The notes: a model not told the origin generated them from the sequence alone. A DNA stretch of 64,000 nt from Pseudomonas sp. ISL-84 (GCA_018613035.1 JAGGRA010000068.1:1-64000); one strand, 5' to 3'; counted from the stretch's first letter, positions 43,160 to 52,940 are shown. Program-made: numbers and translations.

Positions 43160-45166
43160 TCAGCGTTCCTGATCTGACTCCTCGGCTTTTGGTTTCATGC
43201 TTACTGATCTTTTCGTCGTTTCGGAAGATGAGTCAGCTTTTCGGGCATTGATCTGCTGCTGGGCTTCCCACTGTGTTAGATGTTTACCAGATTCCCTTGT
43301 TGCAGCTGCTCCTTTTGGACCTTCCATTCTGGATGAAGGCTTCCGATGAGAGGAAGTTTTCCGGTCGCCGGAAGTTGATCTTGCTGTTTGATGGCCGTTA
43401 GACTTAGCAGTCTCCTTATGACCTTCCGAACTGTGGTTCCGAGCTTCCGAAATCTTGCGGTTTGTATTACCGGTTTTGGGTCCAGAGAAAGCATTATTAG
43501 CAGGACCCTCATCTTTTTCCTTTTTGTAATCAGCTAAATTTACAATGGCCGACCCAGCATTTCGTGATGCCGATCGTCTGGATGCATTTGTGGCTGCCGC
43601 AAACCCTGCAGCTGATCCTCCTTTAGCTATTTCAGCCGTGCTTTTACTTAGTTCCTCTTGTCGGCTGGGACCTCGTTTAGCTGATTTGGATCCTGAAACC
43701 TGCGACTGCCCTATTACGTCTTTAGAAGGAGCTGCAAAAGAGGTATCATTTTCAGCACTTTGTCGATTAAGAATTCCTCTTGTAATCCCGCCAGCTAAAT
43801 AGGAACCTTTTGTCATCCGTTTTACACCTTGATACCCTTTTTCTCCTGCCTCGCCAATTGAACTGGTTGTTGCATACGCCATTCGCTCAGCCACTTGCTG
43901 GCCTTGAATCATGCCGGCTGATGCAACCTCGAAGATTTCAGAACGGTATTTAAACAGTCCCCAAATGGTAATGCAGATTAAGAAGACAACAAAAGCATAT
44001 CCTTCTACCCCGCTGGTTATTTTAATTGATTCATAGAGCAAGGTCACAAGGCCTGTAATAACAGCAATCAAGAGAACTAATCCAGCTTTCATCAAGAGCA
44101 CGCCAACAAGCTTTTTCCCATGATTTAATGCTGTTTCACTGTAGGACGGAATTAGGGAAAGTACTAAGGGAATCGCAGTGAAAATAACCAGAGCCAGGAA
44201 CCAGACTTGAAGCAAAAACTTAAAGATCCCTAATATCAAGATTGGAATGGAAAGTGCAATGGTAGAGATGATTGTTACAATAAGATAACCAAAGCGTTCA
44301 CCGCTAAAATCAGGTGTCATTTGTTTGTTGCCAAAGTTCGAAGCCTCATCATCAACAATAATTTTCCTATTTTCTTTACCTTCTTCATTGTAAGGTCTGA
44401 TTTCTAAAAGTTTATCTACTCGATTTGGATCCTCGCTTACAACTTCCGTTTCCTTTGTAGATCCGTAGTTTAAGAGTAGATATGGCCGTTTGACCATAAG
44501 GTTAAAGAGTTGATTTTCCAGTACGGCAATTCCTTCCTTCGAATCATAGGCTGCGTTACTGTCAAACCCGTCAGAACTGACCAGCACATTGGCAGAGCTC
44601 GCAATCCCTTCCAGTTCCGCTCCCCGATCATTGAGCCATTTAATGTTTCCCGTCGCATTAGAGTAAAACCAAAACATAAGAGTCATGATGGCCAAAGCGC
44701 CAATAATCGCTTTAACCGCATACCCCATTTGCTGGTTTACAAAATACCTCCAGGCAGCTATTCCACCAGCAATAACGACAAACAAGGATAAGAATGTTCC
44801 CGACATAATCTCATAGATGCGATCGCTCATGATGCCTGCTTCATTCACAATGGTGCTAATTAAATCAAAACTCATCAGCTGGTTAACGGAATAAAGGGTA
44901 AAACTTGCAATTGTCTTGTTAAACCCCCACATCCCTTGATTTATAGAATGCAAGGCATGATCGCCAGCTTCCTTGATGCCATCCCCGATATCTGCTTCCA
45001 TTCTGTAGTGATCGAGAGGATACTCTTTGCTTTCCAGTGTTACCCGGCCAACCATTTCTTCTCTTTTCTGAACAGTGGGAGCGGGATCTTCGGCTAGTGA
45101 ACCCGTTGGCATTAGAAGAAATAACATCAATAAACAAAAGCCCAAGCCTTGTTTAAGGGTGTTCAT
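43160..45166 (-). CDS. VirB6-like polytopic T4SS membrane protein
   Basis: A 668-residue membrane protein of the CD3337/EF1877/Tn916-Orf15 group. A signal sequence (LGFCLLMLFLLMPTGSLAE) is followed by about six to eight spans (for example FLSLFVVIAGGIAAWRYFV and LSIPILILGIFKFLLQVWFL). The C-terminal 200 residues are cytosolic, rich in Ser, Lys, Gln and Arg and disordered. It forms the inner-membrane pore of the transfer channel. Start ATG follows AAGGAGGGGTTGG. It lies downstream of the lipoprotein gene. Confidence 0.85.
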   Translation of the reverse strand: MNTLKQGLGFCLLMLFLLMPTGSLAEDPAPTVQKREEMVGRVTLESKEYPLDHYRMEADIGDGIKEAGDHALHSINQGMWGFNKTIASFTLYSVNQLMSFDLISTIVNEAGIMSDRIYEIMSGTFLSLFVVIAGGIAAWRYFVNQQMGYAVKAIIGALAIMTLMFWFYSNATGNIKWLNDRGAELEGIASSANVLVSSDGFDSNAAYDSKEGIAVLENQLFNLMVKRPYLLLNYGSTKETEVVSEDPNRVDKLLEIRPYNEEGKENRKIIVDDEASNFGNKQMTPDFSGERFGYLIVTIISTIALSIPILILGIFKFLLQVWFLALVIFTAIPLVLSLIPSYSETALNHGKKLVGVLLMKAGLVLLIAVITGLVTLLYESIKITSGVEGYAFVVFLICITIWGLFKYRSEIFEVASAGMIQGQQVAERMAYATTSSIGEAGEKGYQGVKRMTKGSYLAGGITRGILNRQSAENDTSFAAPSKDVIGQSQVSGSKSAKRGPSRQEELSKSTAEIAKGGSAAGFAAATNASRRSASRNAGSAIVNLADYKKEKDEGPANNAFSGPKTGNTNRKISEARNHSSEGHKETAKSNGHQTARSTSGDRKTSSHRKPSSRMEGPKGAAATRESGKHLTQWEAQQQINARKADSSSETTKRSVSMKPKAEESDQER

Positions 45167-45177
45167 CCAACCCCTCC

Positions 45178-45609
45178 TTATTCGCAGTTAATGCAAGCTT
45201 CTCGGTCAAGCTGGTCTGTTATATCTTCCCGTACTACATCCACACTTTCTTTCACATCTACTTTCCATTCATCATCTTTTTTTCGAAAGACAATATTATC
45301 TTCTACTGAATTTTCACCATTAGGGTTTTTGAAATCTGCAAAAACATAATAGCGTTCAAGTTCTTCATCAAAAAAAATTTCATAACGAATATCCTCATAT
45401 TTTAATCCTGACTCTTTTTTTATTGTAGTTTTGTGAATTTCATATGAACCTTTTCCATAAATAAGCTCTTGCTCTCTTTCATAATCACGATCAAAATTTG
45501 CCTTCTCCCATTCATAAGCCAGTTTCGCAATATCTTCTGAAGCTGGGCCTTGATTACACCCAGCTACTAGTAGAATCAGGGCAAATAAAGAGAATACTAG
45601 TTTTCTCAT
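45178..45609 (-). CDS. Lipoprotein within the transfer operon
   Basis: A 143-residue protein with a lipobox (LILLVAGC, Cys at about 18), so it is tethered outside the membrane. The remainder is acidic and folds like a small NTF2/DUF-type domain (YYVFADFKNPNGENSVEDNI), ending in CINCE. The stop of virB4 and this ATG overlap (TAATG), showing translational coupling. A role as channel accessory or surface-exclusion factor is inferred from position only. Confidence 0.75.
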   Translation of the reverse strand: MRKLVFSLFALILLVAGCNQGPASEDIAKLAYEWEKANFDRDYEREQELIYGKGSYEIHKTTIKKESGLKYEDIRYEIFFDEELERYYVFADFKNPNGENSVEDNIVFRKKDDEWKVDVKESVDVVREDITDQLDREACINCE

Positions 45610-48059
45610 TACATAAACGCCTCCTCTGTTTCTGCTCTTCCACGATCGTTTTCTTTAGTGTTGAAGGCGCTGATCCACTCATCAAACAGCACATCGATCT
45701 GTATCTTGGCAGTACGCCCATACATATCCTCTACAATACATTGGCCTTCTGAAAGGTTCTTAAGCATATCCCTGTTTGCTTTGTTATCTTCCATGCCCAG
45801 GAACTCTATGATGCTGGCTGCTTCTTCAGTTGTTTTAGCTTTAAAAGCAAACTTGGTGCCAATGTTTTCTTTGATCTGCGGCTTGTTATATTCATAAGTG
45901 GACTGCGTAATGATATAAACAGCTGATCTTAAGGAACGGCCAGTGCGCAGCAGCTCATTGATCAGCCGGTCGCCGGCCCCCGTATTCATAAGCATCCATG
46001 CTTCTTCAAAAATGGTCATCTTAATAACGGAATCATCCCGTGCGAATTTGGTGGCGAATTTGGCCAAAGGCTGCATCAGGGCAACGGCTATATGCTCATC
46101 CCTTGTTGCTGCTTTTTCCCCCTCTGCCGGAAGGTTCAAGTTTTGAATCTGCAGGATGTTTACTTGTTCATGAAGGCTGATCCCTGCCGCATCGCCTTCT
46201 GAAAACATTAGTTTGGCAACTCCGTTTGTTCCGATTTCATAAAGCAAATCCCCCACATTCTGTACTTCCGGATCATCCGAATCCTGCAAATAGCGAACCA
46301 CTTTTAACAGCCCTGGTTTCTCATCCTGCTGAAGAACGTGACGAACACCTTTGTAAATGGCTGTTTTCACATTCCGCTCATTCGATTGGAGTTCAGATAA
46401 ATATTCCAGAACACCCACAGCTGCATCCTGTGCCTCTTCCCCTTCAAGGAAAGTGAGGGGATCAAGCTTTCCAGCATCCTTTTTCTCGCTAGATAGTGTG
46501 ATATAGTTAAAGCTTTCAATCAGCTCTTTAAAGAATGGAGCTGATTGCTCCATTTCAGGTGTAAGGGCCTGCTTGAATTTCTTTTCTACTTCGTTTTTCG
46601 GGTCAGTCATAAGAACCTTCGCTCCAAAAAAGACAGCATTCAGTAAAATGTCTTTTAGAAGATACGATTTCCCCATCCCTGTAGGTCCTGAGATTGTGAC
46701 ATGCGGCGAAGAATACTTGGAGCCTTTTAGACCCAGATGAGCTAAAAAGGGATGATAAAAAACAAGAGATTGTGAGCTTTCAATGCTTTCGCCGGTATGC
46801 GATATATTTTTCCCGAGATAGAAACCAACAGTATTTCCGATTTTTCGAGTAAGAGAGAAAAGAGATTCGGCAAATGATTCAGGAGTCAGGATCTGCTCCC
46901 AATCCTCAGCAGTGATTTTAGCTGCAGGTAAAGATTGATGGAATAGAAGAAGTTGGTCGGCCAGTGGCTGTTCAATTTCAATTTGCTGATCTTTAAAATC
47001 CGATTTAAGCCTTCTGGCTCTTTTTCGGACTTCTTCTTTTGTCTGGCCGTAAACAACAAAATGAATGTGAGTTCTTAGAAGTGGTTTTCCTTGGTTTCTG
47101 ATTTCATTTTCAAGCTGATGAAGCAGTTCCCGCCCTGTATTAATCAGGCTGTCATCATCTTCATTTGCTTCGATCAGCTGGGCATCCTGATCACGGAAGC
47201 GCTTTTTAATGGTATTGGTTTGATTTTCATCCTCTTTTCTCTTCTTGTAGACCGTACGCATATTGACTTCTACTGGAAAGTGATAAGACTGAAAAAAATA
47301 TGCCCACTCTTTATATCGAAGATCAATCGGAAAATCCGATACTGGAAGAAACGCGCACCACGATTCGTTCTCCAGCTGCTTGATATGAAGATATCCGGCT
47401 TTCCCTGGGTCAAGAATGCCTTCTGTAAGGCTATACAGGCTTTCTTCATTGCCAGTCTGTTCCTGTCCCCTGACAAATTGATGACGTATCAGATAGCGCA
47501 ATTCTTTTTCTTTCAGCCGGTAAGCCCCAAGATAATTATTAAGGGTTGTATAAGCATCCTCTTCAGATTCTTCAAACAGTCTGGATGTTAAATCGTCTAC
47601 TTCACTTTCTCTAAAACCCGCAAGTTTTTGCAGATATCGGTTCATGCTCTTAAAAGAAGAGGAGAAAGCATCGATGAGATTTTCCTCAGTCTCTCTTTTT
47701 TTCAGCTTAATGCCTACAAAAAATTTGTATTCGACGACATGTTTTGCCTCTTCACGCAGGATCTCTGCTGCCCGCTCGGCATAATAGTGCCCAATGTCAG
47801 CATATTTGCCTTCATATTGTTCCTTCAGGCTGTCCATTCGTTTATCGATATCCACTGGAATAGGTAGTATTTTATAGTCGATTTCTTCAAAGGATGCTAA
47901 TTGCCAAGCAAGCCTTTGAAGCCGGTTAACCAAATTGTCTTCAGCTTCCTGTTCATTGATTCCTACCGTGTTTTCATGCAGACGGTAGTAAGACCAGGCC
48001 TCTGAATCATGTGTATAAACTACATTGTCTTTATAGGAGTGAATCGGAAATTGCAGCAA
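45609..48059 (-). CDS. VirB4-like conjugation ATPase
   Basis: An 816-residue cytosolic ATPase of the VirB4/TcpF/ConE/Tn916-Orf16 group. Walker A is GPTGMGKSYLLKD (about 455); Walker B is near 680 (IKMTIFEEAWMLMN), followed by RTGRSLRSAVYIITQSTYEY. The N-terminal half is the VirB4 docking domain. It powers channel assembly and DNA passage. It begins at TTG 48059, well placed after GGTGGTGGTATC, 12 bp from tcpE. GC content is a little higher than in the surrounding accessory DNA. Confidence 0.95.
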   Translation of the reverse strand: MLQFPIHSYKDNVVYTHDSEAWSYYRLHENTVGINEQEAEDNLVNRLQRLAWQLASFEEIDYKILPIPVDIDKRMDSLKEQYEGKYADIGHYYAERAAEILREEAKHVVEYKFFVGIKLKKRETEENLIDAFSSSFKSMNRYLQKLAGFRESEVDDLTSRLFEESEEDAYTTLNNYLGAYRLKEKELRYLIRHQFVRGQEQTGNEESLYSLTEGILDPGKAGYLHIKQLENESWCAFLPVSDFPIDLRYKEWAYFFQSYHFPVEVNMRTVYKKRKEDENQTNTIKKRFRDQDAQLIEANEDDDSLINTGRELLHQLENEIRNQGKPLLRTHIHFVVYGQTKEEVRKRARRLKSDFKDQQIEIEQPLADQLLLFHQSLPAAKITAEDWEQILTPESFAESLFSLTRKIGNTVGFYLGKNISHTGESIESSQSLVFYHPFLAHLGLKGSKYSSPHVTISGPTGMGKSYLLKDILLNAVFFGAKVLMTDPKNEVEKKFKQALTPEMEQSAPFFKELIESFNYITLSSEKKDAGKLDPLTFLEGEEAQDAAVGVLEYLSELQSNERNVKTAIYKGVRHVLQQDEKPGLLKVVRYLQDSDDPEVQNVGDLLYEIGTNGVAKLMFSEGDAAGISLHEQVNILQIQNLNLPAEGEKAATRDEHIAVALMQPLAKFATKFARDDSVIKMTIFEEAWMLMNTGAGDRLINELLRTGRSLRSAVYIITQSTYEYNKPQIKENIGTKFAFKAKTTEEAASIIEFLGMEDNKANRDMLKNLSEGQCIVEDMYGRTAKIQIDVLFDEWISAFNTKENDRGRAETEEAFM

Positions 48060-48071
48060 GATACCACCACC

Positions 48072-48461
48072 TTATTGGAATCGCTCATATGACTGTGCCT
48101 TCTTCATCTGTGGCTGGTAAACAGGCTTATGGCTGCTGTAGCTAAAACGCCTGTTATATAAGTATCGGAAATACCCGATAAAAAAACGGTCAAGACGTTT
48201 TCCGTCCAATTTGCTTCGGCAGACCGCTCCGGCGATGATCCACGGAAGCATTGCATAAAAAGCTAGCTGCAAGGTTGCAGGCAATACCTGATTAATGCTC
48301 CCTCTAAAAAGAAAGAGAAAGCCGAAAAGTAGCAGGGCCACTATGATTTGCCTAATTTCAATCCCCTTGGAAAAAACAAGTGATTTTTCACCTTTCCCAA
48401 TTTTCCAAATTTTTAAAGGGTGCTTAAAGAACTTTCGGTAACTGTACGCGGCTGATCTCAA
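48072..48461 (-). CDS. tcpE: TcpE-family conjugation membrane protein
   Basis: About 129 residues (ConD/Tn916-Orf17 type): an N-terminal basic domain (YSYRKFFKHPLKIWKIGK), two adjacent spans (RQIIVALLLFGFLFLFRG and ATLQLAFYAMLPWIIAGAV) and a basic tail (RFFIGYFRYLYNRRFSY). I place the start at TTG 48461, five bases after GGTGGG and overlapping the tcpD stop as TTGA. A TTG 10 codons further upstream has no ribosome site. It helps place VirB4 at the membrane in related systems. Confidence 0.85.
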   Translation of the reverse strand: MRSAAYSYRKFFKHPLKIWKIGKGEKSLVFSKGIEIRQIIVALLLFGFLFLFRGSINQVLPATLQLAFYAMLPWIIAGAVCRSKLDGKRLDRFFIGYFRYLYNRRFSYSSHKPVYQPQMKKAQSYERFQ

Positions 48462-48688
48462 TTGAGCCCACCGCTTTTTACTTGACTCCAAAGGGCATTG
48501 GCCAAGCTTTCGAATTCTCCTGGATTAGACACAATTACATAGCAGACAACCGCAAAAATAAAACTGGAAAAGAACATGCCCCATCTTTGCGAAATAAAAG
48601 CTCGTACGATCATGACAACCATAACAATAAATAAAACAGCTGCAACCTGTCCTGACACGTAATCCGTTAGACCAGTTATATCTGGCAT
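48458..48688 (-). CDS. tcpD: TcpD-family small membrane protein
   Basis: A 76-residue protein with two membrane spans (VAAVLFIVMVVMIVRAFI and GMFFSSFIFAVVCYVIVSNP) and a short tail, as in TcpD/ConC-type proteins of Gram-positive T4SS. AGGAGGATGATTCCAA precedes the ATG. Its stop overlaps the proposed tcpE start. Confidence 0.8.
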   Translation of the reverse strand: MPDITGLTDYVSGQVAAVLFIVMVVMIVRAFISQRWGMFFSSFIFAVVCYVIVSNPGEFESLANALWSQVKSGGLN

Positions 48689-48694
48689 TTGGAA

Positions 48695-49762
48695 TCATCC
48701 TCCTATAGTGTGTTTGAAGTCCTGAACATAAAATTTATTGTTCTCTTTCGTCACGATAAGGGTGAATGGGTGTTTCGTCTGCAAATCGGCATCCCCCTCT
48801 TGTAAAAGCACCAGTGTTTTCACAATGTATTGCCCCTTTTGCTCTCCATCATAAACCACAAAGTCTTCTAATCCTCTATACTCATAAAGGCCTTGAAGCG
48901 TTTCCGGTTCCTCCATGAGATAGGACATTTCCTCGATAGAATTAGTCGTATAGGAGGTAAAAAACTGGGAGGCAAACTGCTTAAGAGCACTTTCAGCCTT
49001 TGTATTCCTATTCGCCTGATCCGTACTATCCTGAACCGATACTAGCCGGGTTACAGCCGGAAGAGCTTCATAGTAAGGCTGTTCAATGACATTGAAGGAA
49101 TTTCCGTCAGTACCTAGACGGACGACAATCATTTGCTCCTTTTTGCCGAGGGCTTCTTCATAAGCCGTGATTTTCTCCTCACCCGCTATTTCTTCACTGC
49201 CTTCCTTTTTTTCTGCTTCCTGTTCTTTCTCCACAATCTTGAAAAGTTCATATTCTATACGATACACATAGCTCGCGGCTGTATTGGAAACATTCTTCAC
49301 ATCATATAAGCTAGCACTCTTCAAAACTCGTTTTCCCCCAAATGCTGAAAGGTCTTCTAATTGTCCAGCAGTTAACCCTTCTGCTAAATAGCTTTGAAGC
49401 GTATTGGATCGTTCTTCTCTCTCTTTCTCGTTATAGGGCACATTAATATACGCGGCAATAAATTGGGCGGCATAATCTTCTCCAGCAGGTGAATTGGCAA
49501 ATCCCGCTTCATTGAGCCTCGCAATCTGGGCTGATGCTTTGTCCTGATAGCCATTTACCTTTTCATTTAAAAAACCTGTCCGGGCCCATGACTGGAAAGT
49601 AAAGAAAATCGCCCCGGCGAACACGGCCCAAAAGGCAATACTAAACAAAAGTCTTCCATTCAAACGAGATGATTTTAACCGTCTATCATCTTTCCATATC
49701 TTTTTGCGCCCTTGATCTGTATGATGCTTAAACCCCTGCTTTAGGTTTTCAAGAGGCTTCAT
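48695..49762 (-). CDS. tcpC: TcpC-family conjugation protein
   Basis: A 355-residue bitopic protein: cytosolic basic start (GFKHHTDQGRKKIWKDDRR), a span at about 34-54 (LFSIAFWAVFAGAIFFTFQS) and a large extracellular region with two NTF2/VirB8-like domains (about 90-210, and from about 250, QFFTSYTTNSIEEMSYLMEE). This matches TcpC/ConG/Tn916-Orf13 architecture. It bridges the membrane complex and the cell-wall side. The start overlaps the coupling-protein stop by 14 bases. Here it lies early in the operon, whereas in Tn916 it is the last gene. Confidence 0.9.
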   Translation of the reverse strand: MKPLENLKQGFKHHTDQGRKKIWKDDRRLKSSRLNGRLLFSIAFWAVFAGAIFFTFQSWARTGFLNEKVNGYQDKASAQIARLNEAGFANSPAGEDYAAQFIAAYINVPYNEKEREERSNTLQSYLAEGLTAGQLEDLSAFGGKRVLKSASLYDVKNVSNTAASYVYRIEYELFKIVEKEQEAEKKEGSEEIAGEEKITAYEEALGKKEQMIVVRLGTDGNSFNVIEQPYYEALPAVTRLVSVQDSTDQANRNTKAESALKQFASQFFTSYTTNSIEEMSYLMEEPETLQGLYEYRGLEDFVVYDGEQKGQYIVKTLVLLQEGDADLQTKHPFTLIVTKENNKFYVQDFKHTIGG

Positions 49763-51731
49763 TGGATGGAATCCCTCCTAATTCTAGAGCATTTCGCACA
49801 TATACCCGTCGGAAATAAGTATCACCTGTATCTTCCTCAACCATTTTGCGATTGATGAATATTTCACCAATCTGCAAATTTTTAATCTCACTTGGATTTG
49901 CCTTAAATCGTTCAACATTGCGAACGGTTCCCATGGCTGCTTCATAACGGATATGAGGATACTTCTTTTCGATCTGCTGAGTGATCTCCTGGTCAGAAAA
50001 AGTGCCGAATACTTGTGCAATCCGCTCCGCATCTTTTGACGAGTTAACCCGGCCAGTGGCAATAATATTACAGTTAGAGATGATTTGTTCTGTCATAATA
50101 GGATCTATGGCATCAATGTCAGATAGCGTTTGAGTGGAAATAATACATTCAAAGCCTGCTGAACGTGACTTATTGACGATATCAACGATCCGCCGATCCC
50201 CATAAGCAGAAAACTCATCATAGACTCCAAAAATCGATTTCCGTCCCTGGGCTTGTCTATAGGCAACGAGACTATTCACATCAAGGATGATCATTTTCCC
50301 GATCTTTTTAATGTAATCAGCATAACGGCTTCCAGAAATGCTGAAAATCACCACATCATTCTGATCCGTAATAGTTTGAAGGTTAATCCCATTCTCGCTT
50401 TCCGTAAATAAATGCCCTAAATCGGACTCTAGCAGCTCACCCAGCTGCATTTTCAAACGGGTAAGGCAGCCTTCGACTATATCCTCTGGAAATTCATGAT
50501 CCAGAGTCTCCTTTATTTGCTGCAAACCTTCCTGAAGTTTCGTAACATAACGTTTTCGCTTTTGAGTAACCGTTTTTTTGACCGTTTCTGTTTTAGGTTC
50601 TGAGGGAACAAAAAAATCGCTTAAATCGTCATCAGATGCTTTCCCTGTCTGTTCGATCAATACTTCTTCTTCTGTTTCAATCTGAAATTCCTCTTCAATT
50701 TCTTCCTGGATGCTGTGATCTTTGAAAAACTCACTCATGTATTTAAAATCAGTTAGCTTTGCGATAGTCCGAATCTCTCTGGGAACACCCGCTTCATCAA
50801 TTAACTTGACGACCAGCTGCAGATAACGGGAGGCAATATCCGTATAATAAGCTCCATCCCCCTCATTGGAAAAACTGAAAAGTGACATGAGTTTATCCCG
50901 TGTTTCAGTTGGTGTTCCATTCTTGATCGGGTTATATGTGAGATCGTCCATTTCAGAGAACAAGTACACTTTCCGGCCATATGCTTCACATAGGGCTTTA
51001 AATTCAAGCATAGACTTTCTTTCGCCTTTTCCGTCCATAAAAATAACCGGTTTCCCCTGCTTGAGGGCTGCTTCCATTAACGAAGCAATTAAAGTGGTCT
51101 TTCCCGTACCCGTTCCTCCAGTTGCCAGCATATGATAATTAAGCTCTTTTGAATCGAGCTGCACTCGTTCTTTAAAGTCAGTGTAGCCCACAAAAACCTC
51201 GTTAGAGCGTTTTCTTCGGTACTGCAGCTGTTTTTTCCCAAGAAACATTACCCGTTTTCTTCGAAAAGCCTTGTATTTCTGTTCTTCTTTTCGATGCTTC
51301 ACCATCCCGGATTTTGTCGTCACACGCCTTTTCCAAAAATACTTGGCAAAAATGAAATAGCCAAACGAGAATAGAAGCGACAAACCCAGTAAAACAACAT
51401 AGGAATGACCGGTAACGGCAATCATATTACCTTGGTTTATTAATTTTTCAACACCGGCGGACATGTATGGAACATTCATTTCCGATATTAACCCAAAATA
51501 GCTCAAAATCTGTCCTGTTTGAACTTCCCAAACCAAGAGGATAATCCCGATTCCAAGCGACACATATGGAAGCCAATCCCGCTTAAAAATGTGTATAAGA
51601 CCAAAGATCAGCATCCCAAAGAGAGCAGGAAGAAAAAATAGGATTCCTAGTATCCCGATTAGGCCATACAGCACTGCATCTCCAATCAGCCGATCAGTTT
51701 CCGTCTGTCTCGGTTCCTCTTTATTCCCCAT
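49749..51731 (-). CDS. Type IV coupling ATPase (VirD4/TcpA-like)
   Basis: A 660-residue coupling protein that hands the DNA-relaxase complex to the channel. Three to four N-terminal spans (LFFLPALFGMLIFGLIHIF and others), Walker A ATGGTGTGKTTLI (about 203-215) and Walker B region VYDEFSAYGDR. The order DGKGERKSM after the P-loop, and SRSAGFECIISTQTLSDIDA, are typical of VirD4-like enzymes. An acidic insert (EIEEEFQIETEEEVLIEQTG) is unusual. The ATG at 51731 overlaps the end of the Replic_Relax gene, showing coupling. Confidence 0.9.
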   Translation of the reverse strand: MGNKEEPRQTETDRLIGDAVLYGLIGILGILFFLPALFGMLIFGLIHIFKRDWLPYVSLGIGIILLVWEVQTGQILSYFGLISEMNVPYMSAGVEKLINQGNMIAVTGHSYVVLLGLSLLFSFGYFIFAKYFWKRRVTTKSGMVKHRKEEQKYKAFRRKRVMFLGKKQLQYRRKRSNEVFVGYTDFKERVQLDSKELNYHMLATGGTGTGKTTLIASLMEAALKQGKPVIFMDGKGERKSMLEFKALCEAYGRKVYLFSEMDDLTYNPIKNGTPTETRDKLMSLFSFSNEGDGAYYTDIASRYLQLVVKLIDEAGVPREIRTIAKLTDFKYMSEFFKDHSIQEEIEEEFQIETEEEVLIEQTGKASDDDLSDFFVPSEPKTETVKKTVTQKRKRYVTKLQEGLQQIKETLDHEFPEDIVEGCLTRLKMQLGELLESDLGHLFTESENGINLQTITDQNDVVIFSISGSRYADYIKKIGKMIILDVNSLVAYRQAQGRKSIFGVYDEFSAYGDRRIVDIVNKSRSAGFECIISTQTLSDIDAIDPIMTEQIISNCNIIATGRVNSSKDAERIAQVFGTFSDQEITQQIEKKYPHIRYEAAMGTVRNVERFKANPSEIKNLQIGEIFINRKMVEEDTGDTYFRRVYVRNALELGGIPSNEAS

Positions 51732-52494
51732 TAAGGGTTCCAATAGGCAGCACCTCTTCCCAGCGTTCTTCCAGAATAACAGAAGGGACATTTCTCACGG
51801 TAATCTTACTGGAATTAATCAATCTTTGTTTTGCCTCATTAATGGCATTATGAATTTTAAGGTCATTCGAAAAGTAAATCACTTGATCGTACGCGTATAG
51901 ATAATCATTCTGCTGACCACCTGAAAGCATTCCGTCGAACAGTTTAAATTTATCATCATACCGCTTTCGATCCTTCTTATTGAGTTCCAGTTCAACCCAG
52001 GTAGTCGTTACCTTGCCGTCACCTGATTTAAAAAAGAAAACAGCATCAGGTATCCGGTCCCGCTTATCATTATAAGCTTTCAATTTGCTCTGGTTATCCC
52101 CCCCTCCAATCATAGAGAAGCGAATTTCCCGTTCAGTCCTATATTGAAATTCAACGCCCTGCTTTTCAGACTGTATCTCATAAAAAAGAATTAAATCCGT
52201 TATTAAAAGATTGTGCTGCATCGTATAGATCGTTGCTTTATTAGGAACTGTTACGTGCATATCAGTGATTTTCCTCGCCTCAATTGTCCCAATATATACC
52301 CCGACTTTATGGGCAATCCGTTCATGTTTCAAATATTTTTGATTCTCTAACTTTCGCAGTCTGCGATAAACCCGATGTATATTTGGCTCCCTGAATTTCA
52401 GCATTATCTGTTTCGCAGTTACCATTCCATTCCTCAGAATAAATGAAAGGTAATCTAAATCTTTCTTTTTAAGCGAAGTATACTTCAGAATCAT
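51721..52494 (-). CDS. Replic_Relax (replication-relaxation) family protein
   Basis: A 257-residue protein whose N-terminal winged helix (DYLSFILRNGMVTAKQIMLK ... HRVYRRLRKLENQKYLKH) and second half (RIPDAVFFFKSGDGKVTTTW, VELELNKKDRKRYDDK) fit PF13814. Members usually lie beside FtsK/VirD4-like coupling ATPases in Gram-positive conjugative elements and may act in transfer initiation; nicking activity is not established for the family. The second ATG (52494) is chosen, 8 bases after AGAGGA. It is the first gene of the operon; palindromes with GTAAAC lie 50 bp upstream. No other relaxase is in the window. Confidence 0.8.
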   Translation of the reverse strand: MILKYTSLKKKDLDYLSFILRNGMVTAKQIMLKFREPNIHRVYRRLRKLENQKYLKHERIAHKVGVYIGTIEARKITDMHVTVPNKATIYTMQHNLLITDLILFYEIQSEKQGVEFQYRTEREIRFSMIGGGDNQSKLKAYNDKRDRIPDAVFFFKSGDGKVTTTWVELELNKKDRKRYDDKFKLFDGMLSGGQQNDYLYAYDQVIYFSNDLKIHNAINEAKQRLINSSKITVRNVPSVILEERWEEVLPIGTLNGE

Positions 52495-52542
52495 TAAAAT
52501 CATCCTCTTCTACAAATCTAGGAATCACTCTCCCTTATAACA

Positions 52543-52572
52543 GTTTACAAAATTGTAAACATTATCGTAAAC
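52543..52572. promoter_or_regulatory. GTAAAC operator of the transfer operon
   Basis: A perfect 8-2-8 palindrome GTTTACAA-AA-TTGTAAAC (52543-52560) is followed by a further GTAAAC (52567-52572). A TATAA-like -10 (minus strand, about 52535-52540) overlaps its gene-proximal edge, so a bound protein would block transcription. The same half-site forms a palindrome at 61643. Confidence 0.6.
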
Positions 52573-52940
52573 ATCATGTCTAACTATTAAAAATATTTAC
52601 GCTGGCCTGTAGAAAGACAGATTGTGTTTAAAAATTTTAATGCACAAAATTAACCTTTAAAAGATCTTGAATCAACGTATTTTTATACGTAAATCTGAAT
52701 AGCAAACCAAGGAACCACTCAAAGACAAAATCTCATTTAGTTTTTATTCCTTTTAATTAACTTTTTATATTCATCTACGGCTAAGCATAACTTTTATCTT
52801 TTATCTTGAAACTTTTACAGAAATTGAACTCACATTTTTAGATCCTGACCTTATACTTGAACTGACTATTCCTGAATTTATCACTTAAGTTTATGAGCAC
52901 TCCTCCTTCCAGGCAACACCAAAAATTACTTAATCTCCCC
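52573..52940. other. Non-coding region upstream of the transfer operon
   Basis: AT-rich, no frame. Part of the likely oriT-bearing segment; nothing specific seen before the palindrome at 52941. Confidence 0.4.

Noticed and set aside
43276..43802. Frames on both strands over the VirB6-like C-terminus
   Set aside because: They are shadows of the Ser/Lys/Arg-rich tail of the gene at 43160-45166 and have no ribosome sites.
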